A stretch of 64,000 bases of DNA from Streptomyces sp. BA2 (GTDB lineage Bacteria; Actinomycetota; Actinomycetes; Streptomycetales; Streptomycetaceae). Positions 17,559 to 26,582 of this stretch are shown piece after piece (positions within the stretch are counted from its first letter, which is position 1; each line of letters begins with the position of its first letter). The stretch lies in contig NZ_WSRO01000002.1 in assembly GCF_009769735.1 (NCBI RefSeq), positions 5,158,001 to 5,222,000 on the forward strand. The letters run 5' to 3'. The position numbers were made by a program, and so were the translations under genes. The notes below the pieces were generated by a model. That model did not search any database. It was not told where the DNA came from and saw only the letters and a list, made by a program, of their open reading frames with translations.

Positions 17559-19710
17559 CATACCGTTCCGCAAGAGTCTGCTGCCCCGGCTCCTTGCGGT
17601 CTCCGTTCTCGTCTCCGTGGTCTCGATCGCCGCCACCGCCTGGCTCGCCGCGCAGACCACGTCCGGCGCGATCCGGCAGGAACAGGGGCAGGTACTCGCC
17701 GATGACGCCCGTGTCTACGACGAGCTGCTCGGTCTCGCGGCCGGTGCGCCGGGGTGGCGGGGCGCCGAGAAGACCGTGCGGGAGCTGGCCCGGCAGACCG
17801 GGCGGCGTATCGCCCTGACCACGCAGGATCGGGTGGTCATCGCCGACTCGCGGGGCGAGGGAGAGGGGGAGGGTGGGGGCAGGGGTGGCAAGGATGGCAA
17901 GGATGGCAAGGACGGTAAGGGGGCAGTCGGTGCCGAGTTGCCGTCCAAGGCCTCGGCCGTCGTCGATCCGCTCGCCGTCGACGGGGCGCTGACCGCCGGT
18001 GCGGGGAGCGCGGATGCGGAGGCCGGGGGCCAGGACCGTATCGATCCGCGCGCGGTCGGGCCCTTCCGGCTGCCGGGGTCGGAGCGGAAAGAGCTTGCGA
18101 AGGTGGCGGCGAGCGTCGTGGGCTGCATGCACGACCTCGGGGTTTCCGCCCATGCCGTCCAGGGACCCAGTGGGCGGCCACGCGTCGAGGCCCCCAACGA
18201 CCCGTCCCAGTTCCTCGACTCCAGCTGCCGCGACTACCGGCTCGACATGCCCACCCGTACCGAGAGCAAGGCGCTCGAGCGGCTCAACGAACTCACCAAC
18301 GCGTGCCTGCGGCGCGGGGACGCCCCGCCCGTCAAGGTCGGGCTCGATCTGACGTGGTGGCAGTCGGTGGGCGTGTTCGACCGTCAATCCGGGCGCTATA
18401 TCCCCACCGAAACGGACCCGCCCGCGGAACCGCCCGCGGAACCGTCCACGGCCCCGTCCAGGGCCCCGTCCAGAGCCCCGTCCACGGACCCGTCCACAGA
18501 GCCGGGGCCGGGTGACCAGGCCGAACAGGGCGCCTCCCCGGCTCCGAGCGCCCCTCCCAAGGGGCGGGGTGCGCTTACGGCCACCCCCTCGGAATCGCCG
18601 TACCCCACCGAGCCGTCGGGCGGAGTCAGCCGCGTCGGCAGCGAGTTCGACACCAAGACCGCCGCCTGCGTGGGCAGCGCCCGGCGCGAGCAGCTCGGTC
18701 CGTACGTCTCCGCGCCCGCCCTCCTCTTCGTCACCAGCTCCGACGGTTCGCGCACCGCGGCGGCCCGCGCCGGCGAGAACTCGGGGTTCAGCCTCTCCGG
18801 GGCCAACACCACCCGGCTCGCGGGCCTTTCGGCGGGCATCCTCGCGGTGACCGTCGCCGTGACCGCCTTCGCCGCGAGCCGGCTGACCCGCCCGCTGCGG
18901 GCACTGACCGCCGCGACGCAGCGCATGAAGACGGGCGAGGCGGCCGAACCCGTCACCGCGCGCTCGGCGGGATCGGCGGGGGAGATCCGCCAACTCGCCG
19001 ACGCCTTCAACGACATGGCCGCCCACCGCAAGGCCCTGGAGGACCAGCGCCAGGCCATGGTGAGCGACGTCGCGCACGAGCTGCGTACGCCGCTTTCGAA
19101 CATCCGCGGCTGGCTCGAGGCGGCCGAGGACGGCGTGGTCGCCACCGACCCGGAGCTGGTCTCCTCGCTCCTCGAAGAGGCCGTGCTGCTCCAGCACATC
19201 GTCAACGACCTCCAGGATCTGGCCGCCGCTGACGCCGGTACGCTCCGGCTGCACCGCGAGCCCGTGCACGCGTCCGACGTCGTGGACCAGGTCGCGGCGG
19301 CGCACCAGGCGGGTGCCGAGGCGGCGGGCGTACGGCTGAGCGCGATGACGCTCGGGGACCCCTGCTTCACGGCCGACCCGCTCCGGCTCCGCCAGGCCAT
19401 CGGCAATCTCGTCTCCAACGCGATCCGGCACACTCCGGAGGGCGGCAGCGTGACGATCAACTGCCGCGCGACGCTCGACGCGGTGGTGGTGGAGGTCGCC
19501 GACACCGGTACCGGCATCAGTCCCGAAGACCTGCCGTACGTCTTCGACCGCTTCTGGCGAGCGGACAAGTCCCGTACGCGGGCGACGGGCGGCAGCGGGC
19601 TCGGCCTCGCGATCGTCCGGCAGTTGGTGGAGGGGCACGGCGGGACGGTGGCGGCGCGGAGTACGCCGGGGGAGGGGGCGGTGTTCACGGTGCGGGTGCC
19701 GGAGGAGTGA
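17551..19710 (+). CDS. Sensor histidine kinase
   Basis: 719 residues, partner of the regulator just upstream; the genes overlap by 8 bases at GTG 17551 (GTG 17548 is also possible). Order: membrane helix 1 (residues about 11-33), a long extracytoplasmic sensor region with two low-complexity inserts (KDGKDGKDGKG from 9-bp repeats, and PSTAPSRAPSRAPSTDPSTEP), helix 2 (LAGLSAGILAVTVAVTAFA), HAMP, HisKA with H-box SDVAHELRTPLSNIRG, and HATPase_c with N-box IGNLVSNAIRHTPEGG and G1 VADTGTGIS. The sensor contains paired cysteines. The signal is unknown. Confidence 0.92.
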   Translation: MRDIPFRKSLLPRLLAVSVLVSVVSIAATAWLAAQTTSGAIRQEQGQVLADDARVYDELLGLAAGAPGWRGAEKTVRELARQTGRRIALTTQDRVVIADSRGEGEGEGGGRGGKDGKDGKDGKGAVGAELPSKASAVVDPLAVDGALTAGAGSADAEAGGQDRIDPRAVGPFRLPGSERKELAKVAASVVGCMHDLGVSAHAVQGPSGRPRVEAPNDPSQFLDSSCRDYRLDMPTRTESKALERLNELTNACLRRGDAPPVKVGLDLTWWQSVGVFDRQSGRYIPTETDPPAEPPAEPSTAPSRAPSRAPSTDPSTEPGPGDQAEQGASPAPSAPPKGRGALTATPSESPYPTEPSGGVSRVGSEFDTKTAACVGSARREQLGPYVSAPALLFVTSSDGSRTAAARAGENSGFSLSGANTTRLAGLSAGILAVTVAVTAFAASRLTRPLRALTAATQRMKTGEAAEPVTARSAGSAGEIRQLADAFNDMAAHRKALEDQRQAMVSDVAHELRTPLSNIRGWLEAAEDGVVATDPELVSSLLEEAVLLQHIVNDLQDLAAADAGTLRLHREPVHASDVVDQVAAAHQAGAEAAGVRLSAMTLGDPCFTADPLRLRQAIGNLVSNAIRHTPEGGSVTINCRATLDAVVVEVADTGTGISPEDLPYVFDRFWRADKSRTRATGGSGLGLAIVRQLVEGHGGTVAARSTPGEGAVFTVRVPEE

Positions 19711-20224
19711 GGGACGCGGGGATGAGGGGACGCGGGGATGCGGGGACGCGGGGATGCGTCCATGTGTGCGCAGGGACGCAGTGCACGCAAGGCCGCATGC
19801 ACGCATGGACGCCGCTGAATGACTGGTGCCGGGGGCGGGTGTTACCGGGGGATACCATCCCGGGGGCTCATCGCGCGGCCCGCCCACGTGAGCGAATGGT
19901 GGGCGAATGGTGGGTGATCAGTGAGCACCTGGTGCCGGAATCCGGCGGCCGGAGGGTGCTGTTGAGACCCGTGGGGTGGTGCTTCCCGCATGGGTACGGT
20001 GGCGCTCGCGCGGCTGCTCTCGTTCCGCGAGCACCTCAACTCCCCCACCCCGTAAGGGAGTTAAGAGCGCATCGCAGAAACTGAGCGGGCCCGGCCGCAA
20101 CGGTGACACTCCCCCGAGTTACGCGCTTGGCGCGAGTACCGGCGGGGCCGGGCCCGATGTTCTGATCCCATCAGGGCCCGCCAACCGATCGCTAACATGT
20201 GGCCAACGGTTGGCGGGAGATGGC
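19711..20224. other. 514-bp gap between histidine kinase and SARP gene
   Basis: I see no convincing gene. It opens with three 16-bp tandem units beginning GGGACGCGGGGATG (19711-19758). Dyads follow: GCCGGA-A-TCCGGC (19934-19946) and AACTCCC/GGGAGTT with an 11-base loop (20038-20062), which could be a terminator or leader hairpin. The promoter-like region for the SARP gene is at 20181-20220. Confidence 0.6.
20181..20220 (+). promoter_or_regulatory. Promoter/operator region of the SARP gene
   Basis: CCAACCG (20181) pairs with CGGTTGG (20207) around a TAACAT -10-like hexamer (20193-20198). The downstream arm is itself part of the dyad GCCAAC-G-GTTGGC (20202-20214). GGGAGA (20215-20220) is the probable ribosome site. 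Confidence 0.5.
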
Positions 20225-23200
20225 GTGGACGTGCGGTGCGACGGGTTGCGGTTCGGGCTCCTGGGCGCTCCTGCCGTGTACGACGCCGACGGCGAGCCGC
20301 AGCCCGTGCAGAGCGCCAAGGGCCGCGCCCTGCTGGCCGCGCTGCTGCTCGAACCGGGCAGGGTGGTCTCCGTCGACGCCCTCAAGGACGCGCTGTGGGG
20401 CGGCGCACCGCCCGCGTCCGCGCACGCCTCGCTGCAGAACCACGTGACGCGTCTGCGCCGGCTCCTGGACGACCCGGACCGGCTGCGGGCGGTGCCTCCG
20501 GGGTACCGGCTGCGGGTGGCCGACGGTGAGCTGGACGTTCGGGTCTTCGAGCGGCTGGTCGCGCAGGCCAGGTCCGCGCATGCGGAACGTGACTGGGACG
20601 GCTGCGTGTCCGCCGCTTCCGGCGCGCTCGCCCTGTGGCGCGGCGCCCCGCTGGGCGGGCTGCCCGCGGACGCGGCGGGCCACGCGCTCGTGCCGCGCCT
20701 GGAGGAGGCGCGGCTGCTCGCCCTCGAGCTGCGGTACGACGCGGAGCTGGCGACCGGGGCCGGCGGCGGAGGGCTCGTGCCGGAGCTGGCGGAACTGGTC
20801 GCCGAGTATCCGCTGCGGGAGACTTTCCACCGGCAGCTGATGCTGGTACTGCACCGCACGGGCCGCCAGGCGGAAGCACTCGCAGTCCACCGCGAGCTGC
20901 GGCGCAGGCTGGTGGAGGAACTGGGCGTGGAACCGGGCGCCTCGGTACGGGAGGCACACCGCGAGGTACTGCAGGAGCCTGCTGGGTCGGCGTTGGTGGG
21001 GCGTGGTTCGGCTTCGGGGGGTGTGCTGGCGGGTTCGGCTTCGGGGGGTGCGCGGACGGGTTCGGCTTCGGGGGGTGCGCTGGCGGGTTCGGCTTCGGGT
21101 GGTACCTCCGAGGGCTTTACTCCAGGTGGTAGCCCGGCAGGCTTCGCTCCGGGGGTTGCTCCGGCGGGTTCGGGCTCGGGTTCGGGTTCGGGTTCGGGCT
21201 CGGGTTCGGAGGGTGCTCCGGAGGGTTCTGGGGCGGGGATGGCTCAGGAGGGTTCTGCTCCGGGGGTTGCTACCCCGGCGGGCGCCGGTTCGGGGATGGC
21301 TCAGGAGGGTTCAGCTCCGGGGGTTGCCACCTCGGCGGGCGCCGGTTCGGGGATGGCCCAGGAGGGTTCCGCTCCCAGGGGCGCCCCGGTGCCCTCCGCT
21401 CCGAGGACCGGCACGGCGGGTCCCGGTCCGGGGTCCCCGGCCTCCGCTGGACCAGAGTCTGCGGCTTTTGCTGGTCCTGTGTCTCCAGTCTCCGCCGGAT
21501 CGGAGTCCCCGGCTTCCGTCGGCTCTGTGTCCGCGGCTTCCGCTGGATCGGAGTCCTCTGCTTTCGCGGGGCCTGTGTCTGCGGCTTCTGCTGGTCCGGA
21601 GTTGCAGGCCTTCGCCGGGCCGGAGTCTGCGGCTTTTGCTGGTCCTGTGTCTCCAGTCTCCGCCGGATCGGAGTCCCCGGCTTCCGTCGGCTCTGTGTCC
21701 GCGGCTTCCGCTGGATCGGAGTCCTCTGCTTTCGCGGGGCCTGTGTCTGCGGCTTCTGCTGGTCCGGAGTCGCAGGCCTTTGTTGGGCCAGAGTCTGCGG
21801 CTTTCGCCGGACCTCTGTCCCCGGCGTCCCCCGGTCCGGAGTTGCAGGCCTTCGCCGGACCAGAGTCCTCTGCTTTCGCCGGGCCTGTGTCCCCGGCTTC
21901 CGCTGGTCCGGAGTCGCAGGCCTCCGCCGGGCCAGAGTCCGCGGCCTTCGCCAGGCCTGTGTCCCAGGCACCCCCCGGCCCGGAGTCCCAGACCTCCGCC
22001 GGTCCGGAATCGCTGGACTCCGCCGGACCTGTGTCCCCAGCCTCCACAGGCCCAGTACCCCCACCCTCCACCGCACCAGAGCCCCCAGCACCCCCCGCCT
22101 CAAGCCCCGCCTCGCCCCCTCCCTCGGGCCCCACCGCCTCAGGTCCCACCGCTGCGAGCCCCACCGCCTCGGGCCCCATCGCCGCGAGCCCAGCCCCCGC
22201 AGGCCCCCCACGCCCCTCCACCCGCCCCGCCCAACTCCCGCCCTCCCCACCCCACTTCACGGGCCGCGAAGAAGTGGTGCGCTCCCTGGCGCGGCTTCTT
22301 GCGGGGCAGGGCGCCGGTGGCGGCGCCCCCGGCCGGGCGCCCGGTGTCACGCCCCCCGTTGCCGTGCTGTCCGGCATGGCGGGCGTGGGGAAGAGTGCCC
22401 TCGCCCTGCACGTGGCCCACCGGCTTCGCGAGCACTTCCCCGACGGGCAGCTCTACGTCAATCTGCGCGGCGCCACCCCCGGGATGACGCCCCTCACGCC
22501 CGGCCAGGCCCTCGCCGCCCTGCTCCGGGACCTCGGGGTCGAGTCGAGTCACAGCCCCGAACACCCGGACGCCGCAGCCGCGTTGCTCCGTTCGCTGCTC
22601 GCGCCCACCCGCACCCTGCTCGTCCTGGACGACGCGGCGACCGCCGCGCAGGTGCGGCCACTGCTGCCCGCGGGCCCCGGCTGCGCGGTCATCGTCACCA
22701 GCCGCTCTCCGCTCACCGCGCTCGACGGGGCGGGACGCTTCCCGCTGGATCCGCTCTCCGAGGGGGACAGCGTCGCCCTGCTGCGCGCGGCCTCCGGGCG
22801 CGCGGGGCTCGACGCAGGGCACCCCCTGGTCGAACTCGCGGGCCGTCTGCCGCTGGCCCTGCGCATCATCGCGGCCCGCCTTGCCGCCCGCCGCGCGCTC
22901 ACCCCCGACGCCCTCGCCGAACTCCTCACCGTCAGCGGCGGACGCCTGCGCCACCTGGAGCACGACGACTTGAGCGTCCGGCGTTCGCTTGCCGTGGCTC
23001 TGGACGCGCTGCGTACGTCGGAGCGCGAGTCCGACCGGGACGCTGCCGCCGCCCTCGCCGCGATCGGCGCCCTTGACCTCCCGGCGTACGGAGTCCCGCT
23101 CGTCGCCCGCCTGTTGGGCGTGGAGGAGTGGCGCGCGGGAGCCGCACTCGACCGGCTCGTCGACGTCGCGCTCCTCGACGAGACGGCCTACGGCCGCTAT

Positions 23201-24604
23201 GCCCCGCACGACCTCGTACGCGACTTCGCGCGGGAGGCGGCCCATCAGGACGGCGCGGGGGCGGCGGACGTCGTGGAATCGGCGCTGCGGTGGTACGCGG
23301 AGTCGGCGCGGCAGAGCCTGCTGGCGATCATGCCGGAGGGACTCGACCGCGACGACCGCCTCGGGGACCTCCCCGACCACCTGCTGCCCCGGCACACCGC
23401 CGACGGCTGTCCGGGCACGGGGTGCGCCGACAGCGGCCCCGGCATCGCCGACAGCGGCCCCGGCATCGCCGACAGCGGTCCCGGCATCGGCGATGGCGGT
23501 CCGGGCATCACTCATGGCTGCCCGGTTCCTGCCGTGCCGCCCATGTCCACCGACGACGCCTTCGCCTGGGGCGACACCGAGCTCGCCAACGTCATCGCCC
23601 TCGCCGACCGGCACGGCCGCGACTCCGCCCTCCTGCCCGTACTGGTCCGCTGCTTCTTCTCGTACCTCAAGCGCCGTGGCCGCCTCGCCGAGGCGGACCT
23701 CCTGAACCGCCTCGCGGTGACCGCGGCGCGCCGCTGGAAGGACACCGCGGCCGAGGCGCAGGCGCTCACCGACCTCGCGGGCCTCAACTACGTGTCGGGC
23801 CGCAGCGGCACGGCGCTCGACCTGATCGACGAGGCCCTCGACCTGTGGCGTTCGCTCGACCGCATGTCGTGCGTCCACCGCGGCGTCATCAACCGAGGTC
23901 TCCTCCTCGAAGCGCTCGGCCGCTACGAGGAGTCGGCCGAGGCGCTCGGCCAGAGCCTGGATCTCGCCAAGGCCATGGACGACCCGCTGAGCGAGGCGTT
24001 CGCCCTCAGCACGCTGGGCAACGTCTACGAGCACACCGACGCGCGCACCGCGATCTCCTACTACGAGCGGAGCCTGGCGATCGGCGAGACCCTCGGGCAC
24101 GCCGGCCTGCGCCAGGAGGTCCACTGCGACATGGGCAAGGCCTACCTCGCCCTCGACGAACCGGACGTGGCGCTCAGGCACTTCGAGGAGAGCCTGCGCA
24201 TCCACGGCGAGGCCGAGGACTGGCACAACGAGTCCAAGGTGCGCCTCGGCATGGTCCGCGCCCTGCGCGAGACGTCCCGCACGCAGGACGCGGGGCGCGA
24301 GTGCGACGACCTCCTGGAGCGTGCGGAGCTGCGGGCCGACGCCCACATGGCGGGTCTTGCCCGCCATCAGCGTGGGCTTCTGCTGTACGCGGAGGGGCGC
24401 GCCGAAGAGGCGTACGCGCAGTGGAAGTCGGCGCTCGAATCGCTGGACGGCACGGACAGCAGTGAGGTGGTCGGGGAGCTGAAGAGCCTGCTCACGGGCA
24501 CGGGCACGGGTGTGGGTGCGGGTGTGGGTGCGGGCGCGGGTGCGACGGCGAGTGCGACGGCGAGTGCGATTGCGAGTACGGGTGCGGGCGCGGAGGCGGG
24601 CTGA
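20225..24604 (+). CDS. Giant AfsR/SARP-type regulator with long repeat linker, NB-ARC and TPR domains
   Basis: 1459 residues. Residues about 1-250 are a SARP module: winged helix (QSAKGRALLAALLLEPGRVVSVDALKDALWG) and BTAD helices ending REAHREVLQEP. Residues about 253-675 are a Gly/Ala/Ser/Pro-rich linker made almost wholly of tandem repeats. An NB-ARC ATPase follows (GMAGVGKSALALHVA near residue 717; LLVLDDAATAAQV as Walker B). After four 7-residue repeats (DSGPGIA) come TPR helices (about 1112-1420), then a Gly/Ala tail. AfsR-like proteins activate secondary metabolite or developmental genes. The open frame extends upstream to 19976, but SARP homology and GGGAGA support GTG 20225; GTG 20231 is an alternative with better spacing. 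Confidence 0.88.
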   Translation: MDVRCDGLRFGLLGAPAVYDADGEPQPVQSAKGRALLAALLLEPGRVVSVDALKDALWGGAPPASAHASLQNHVTRLRRLLDDPDRLRAVPPGYRLRVADGELDVRVFERLVAQARSAHAERDWDGCVSAASGALALWRGAPLGGLPADAAGHALVPRLEEARLLALELRYDAELATGAGGGGLVPELAELVAEYPLRETFHRQLMLVLHRTGRQAEALAVHRELRRRLVEELGVEPGASVREAHREVLQEPAGSALVGRGSASGGVLAGSASGGARTGSASGGALAGSASGGTSEGFTPGGSPAGFAPGVAPAGSGSGSGSGSGSGSEGAPEGSGAGMAQEGSAPGVATPAGAGSGMAQEGSAPGVATSAGAGSGMAQEGSAPRGAPVPSAPRTGTAGPGPGSPASAGPESAAFAGPVSPVSAGSESPASVGSVSAASAGSESSAFAGPVSAASAGPELQAFAGPESAAFAGPVSPVSAGSESPASVGSVSAASAGSESSAFAGPVSAASAGPESQAFVGPESAAFAGPLSPASPGPELQAFAGPESSAFAGPVSPASAGPESQASAGPESAAFARPVSQAPPGPESQTSAGPESLDSAGPVSPASTGPVPPPSTAPEPPAPPASSPASPPPSGPTASGPTAASPTASGPIAASPAPAGPPRPSTRPAQLPPSPPHFTGREEVVRSLARLLAGQGAGGGAPGRAPGVTPPVAVLSGMAGVGKSALALHVAHRLREHFPDGQLYVNLRGATPGMTPLTPGQALAALLRDLGVESSHSPEHPDAAAALLRSLLAPTRTLLVLDDAATAAQVRPLLPAGPGCAVIVTSRSPLTALDGAGRFPLDPLSEGDSVALLRAASGRAGLDAGHPLVELAGRLPLALRIIAARLAARRALTPDALAELLTVSGGRLRHLEHDDLSVRRSLAVALDALRTSERESDRDAAAALAAIGALDLPAYGVPLVARLLGVEEWRAGAALDRLVDVALLDETAYGRYAPHDLVRDFAREAAHQDGAGAADVVESALRWYAESARQSLLAIMPEGLDRDDRLGDLPDHLLPRHTADGCPGTGCADSGPGIADSGPGIADSGPGIGDGGPGITHGCPVPAVPPMSTDDAFAWGDTELANVIALADRHGRDSALLPVLVRCFFSYLKRRGRLAEADLLNRLAVTAARRWKDTAAEAQALTDLAGLNYVSGRSGTALDLIDEALDLWRSLDRMSCVHRGVINRGLLLEALGRYEESAEALGQSLDLAKAMDDPLSEAFALSTLGNVYEHTDARTAISYYERSLAIGETLGHAGLRQEVHCDMGKAYLALDEPDVALRHFEESLRIHGEAEDWHNESKVRLGMVRALRETSRTQDAGRECDDLLERAELRADAHMAGLARHQRGLLLYAEGRAEEAYAQWKSALESLDGTDSSEVVGELKSLLTGTGTGVGAGVGAGAGATASATASAIASTGAGAEAG
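21005..21112 (+). repeat. Four 27-bp units in the SARP linker
   Basis: Units starting GGTTCGGCTTCGGG at 21005, 21032, 21059 and 21086 encode GSASGG plus three variable residues. Confidence 0.9.
21239..21390 (+). repeat. 57-bp tandem units in the SARP linker
   Basis: MAQEGSAPGVAT-type units begin at 21239, 21296 and 21353; the third is truncated. A six-base Gly-Ser run (GGTTCG/GGCTCG) lies just upstream. Confidence 0.9.
21455..21790 (+). repeat. 168-bp tandem duplication built from seven 24-bp units
   Basis: Copy one spans 21455-21622 and copy two 21623-21790, with about five differences, all near the right end. A diverged third copy begins at 21791. Each 168-bp unit encodes seven octapeptides of the form AGPESAAF/AGPVSPVS. 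Confidence 0.95.
23429..23512 (+). repeat. Four 21-bp units between NB-ARC and TPR
   Basis: Units at 23429, 23450, 23471 and 23492 encode DSGPGIA, DSGPGIA, DSGPGIG and DGGPGIT. Confidence 0.9.
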
Positions 24605-24650
24605 TTCCGGCTGCATGCCGGTGGCGCCTGAAACAGCCCCCCCGGGAGGA

Positions 24651-26369
24651 CTACTTCGCGTCCGCGTAGCACTCCACCACGGCCACGGTGAACGGGAAAC
24701 GCACCGGCGTCTCGCCGAACGCGATGCGCCCCGCCAGGTCCCCGGCCGCGCGGATCGCCTCCGTGACCGTCTCGGCCTCCTCCTGCGGGCAGTGCACGAT
24801 GACCTCGTCGTGCTGGAAGAAGACCAGCTCGGCGCGGAGTCCTGCCGCGGCGATGGACTGACGCAGCGCGGCCAGCATCAGCAGGGCCCAGTCGGCCGCG
24901 CTGCCCTGGACGACGAAGTTACGGGTGAAGCGGCCGCGGGCGCGGGTGTTGCTCGACGCGTACCCAGGAGTGAACTCCCCGTCCTGGGAGGGCAGTTCGG
25001 CGGCCGGATCCTCCTGCGGGATGCCCGCCTCGTCGAAGTCCCCCGCGCCGGCCGCCGGCGGACTCGTCCGCCCCAGCCAGGTCCGTACGAGCCTGCCCTC
25101 CTCGCCCGCCTTCGCCGCATCGTCGACGTACGCCACCGCGGCGGGGAATCTGCGGCGCAGTGCCGCCAGGTTCTTCAGGCCGTCGCCCGACGTCTGCCCG
25201 TACACGGCACCGAGCAGTGCGATCTTGGCGTGGTCGCGGTCGCCGGAGAACGCGCGGTCCGAGAGGCGCGTGTAGAGATCCTCATGGCTGCCGGCCACCT
25301 CCATCAGGCCCCGGTCGCGGGAGATCGCGGCGAGGACCCGCGGCTCCATCTGGTCGGCGTCGGCGACGACGAGCCGCCAGCCGGGGTCGGCGACGACCGC
25401 GCGCCGGATGATCTTGGGGATTTGCAGCGCACCGCCGCCGTTGGTCGTCCAGCGCCCGCTGACGGTGCCGCCCGGCGTGTATTCGGGCCGGAAGCGGCCG
25501 TCGCGCACCCAGTCCTGCAGCCAGCTCCAGCCGTGCGCCGTCCAGATCCGGTACAGCTTCTTGTACTCCACGAGGGGCCGCACGGCCGGGTGGTCGATCT
25601 CCTCCAGCTCCCAGCGGCGGGTGGACTTGATCCTGATGCCGGCCTGGGCGAAGGCCTTGATGACATCGTTCGGTAGGTCGGGGCGGACGCGACGGCCGAA
25701 GGCGGCGGAGATCTCGTCGGCGAGGACGGCCAGGCGGCGTGGTTCGGCCGCGCCCGCGTTCCTGCCGCCGCCCGCGTACCGCTCGCCGAGGAGCTCGGTG
25801 AGCAGGGCGTGGTGGACGTCGGCGCGCCAGGGCAGGCCCGCGACGTTCATCTCGGCGGCCACCAGCATGCCCGCCGACTCGGCCGCCGTGAGCAACCGCA
25901 TCCTGCCGGGGTGCTCGGCGGCCTCGTGTCTTCGCTGCTGCGCGGCATACACCTCCAGGAGGGCGTCGAAGGGGAGGGACGTCACGGGGGAGGGCTCGAA
26001 GAGGGAGTCCTGGGCGCCGGGAGCTGCCGCTCTGGGAGGCGGATCGTTCGGTACGGGGGCGTTGTGCAGCCGCGCCCAGGCGGCCGCGGCGGAGCGGGGC
26101 TCGCCGAGGCGGCCCTCGTGACCGAGGAGGAGGAGCTCGGCGTCCTCGATGTCGTAACACCGGTTCACCCGGACGCCTGCCGCGAGCAGCGCGGGATAGA
26201 TCTCGGCGGTGGACCGCCAGACCCAGCGGCTCGCGTCGGGTCTCTCGCGCACGGCTCTGGCGAGGTCCGGCTCGTGCAGGACGGGGCCCGAGGGCAGGCC
26301 GTCTTCCCCGAGGGGGGCGAGGGTGGCGCCTCCGGCCTCGGTGGCGGCGAGGGCCCACCTTTCGGTCAT
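24651..26369 (-). CDS. Short family A DNA polymerase-like protein with degenerate exonuclease domain
   Basis: 572 residues. The polymerase half is complete: motif A ADADQMEPRVLAAISRD, O-helix motif B DHAKIALLGAVYGQTSGDG, and motif C FFQHDEVIVHCP. A proline/acidic insertion (RTSPPAAGAGDFDEAGIPQEDPAAE) interrupts the region after motif B. The N-terminal ~200 residues align in position with the 3'-5' exonuclease fold, but I see no DxE or other catalytic acids, so proofreading is probably absent. It lacks the 5' nuclease of PolA, so it is the second, short actinobacterial PolA-type enzyme, likely a repair polymerase. ATG 26369 is chosen; GTG 26399 is possible and neither has a clear ribosome site. 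Confidence 0.85.
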   Translation of the reverse strand: MTERWALAATEAGGATLAPLGEDGLPSGPVLHEPDLARAVRERPDASRWVWRSTAEIYPALLAAGVRVNRCYDIEDAELLLLGHEGRLGEPRSAAAAWARLHNAPVPNDPPPRAAAPGAQDSLFEPSPVTSLPFDALLEVYAAQQRRHEAAEHPGRMRLLTAAESAGMLVAAEMNVAGLPWRADVHHALLTELLGERYAGGGRNAGAAEPRRLAVLADEISAAFGRRVRPDLPNDVIKAFAQAGIRIKSTRRWELEEIDHPAVRPLVEYKKLYRIWTAHGWSWLQDWVRDGRFRPEYTPGGTVSGRWTTNGGGALQIPKIIRRAVVADPGWRLVVADADQMEPRVLAAISRDRGLMEVAGSHEDLYTRLSDRAFSGDRDHAKIALLGAVYGQTSGDGLKNLAALRRRFPAAVAYVDDAAKAGEEGRLVRTWLGRTSPPAAGAGDFDEAGIPQEDPAAELPSQDGEFTPGYASSNTRARGRFTRNFVVQGSAADWALLMLAALRQSIAAAGLRAELVFFQHDEVIVHCPQEEAETVTEAIRAAGDLAGRIAFGETPVRFPFTVAVVECYADAK

Positions 26370-26582
26370 GCGGTCGAGTGTGTCAGCAGGCACTGACAAT
26401 GGGGGTGAGGGCTTTGGGGTGGGGGCGGGATGGTGTGGGGGTACGGGGGCTCGGGGCTCGGGGCATCTTGCCGGTGGGTCGGAGGTGGTGGTGGGGCCTG
26501 TGGCCCGCCCGCCCCTGCCGCGTGCCCCACGTCCGGGCGCTCCGACATGCGAGGGGCGCCCGGCGCTGCGAGGCTCAAGGCC

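Noticed and set aside
21270..22377. Two long antisense frames across the SARP linker
   Set aside because: They are translations of the repeat on the wrong strand (period preserved, no stop by composition) and have no start signals.
23128..24465. 445-codon plus-strand frame inside the SARP gene
   Set aside because: Arg/Gly/Pro-rich alternative frame over NB-ARC and TPR coding sequence; no independent start or domain.
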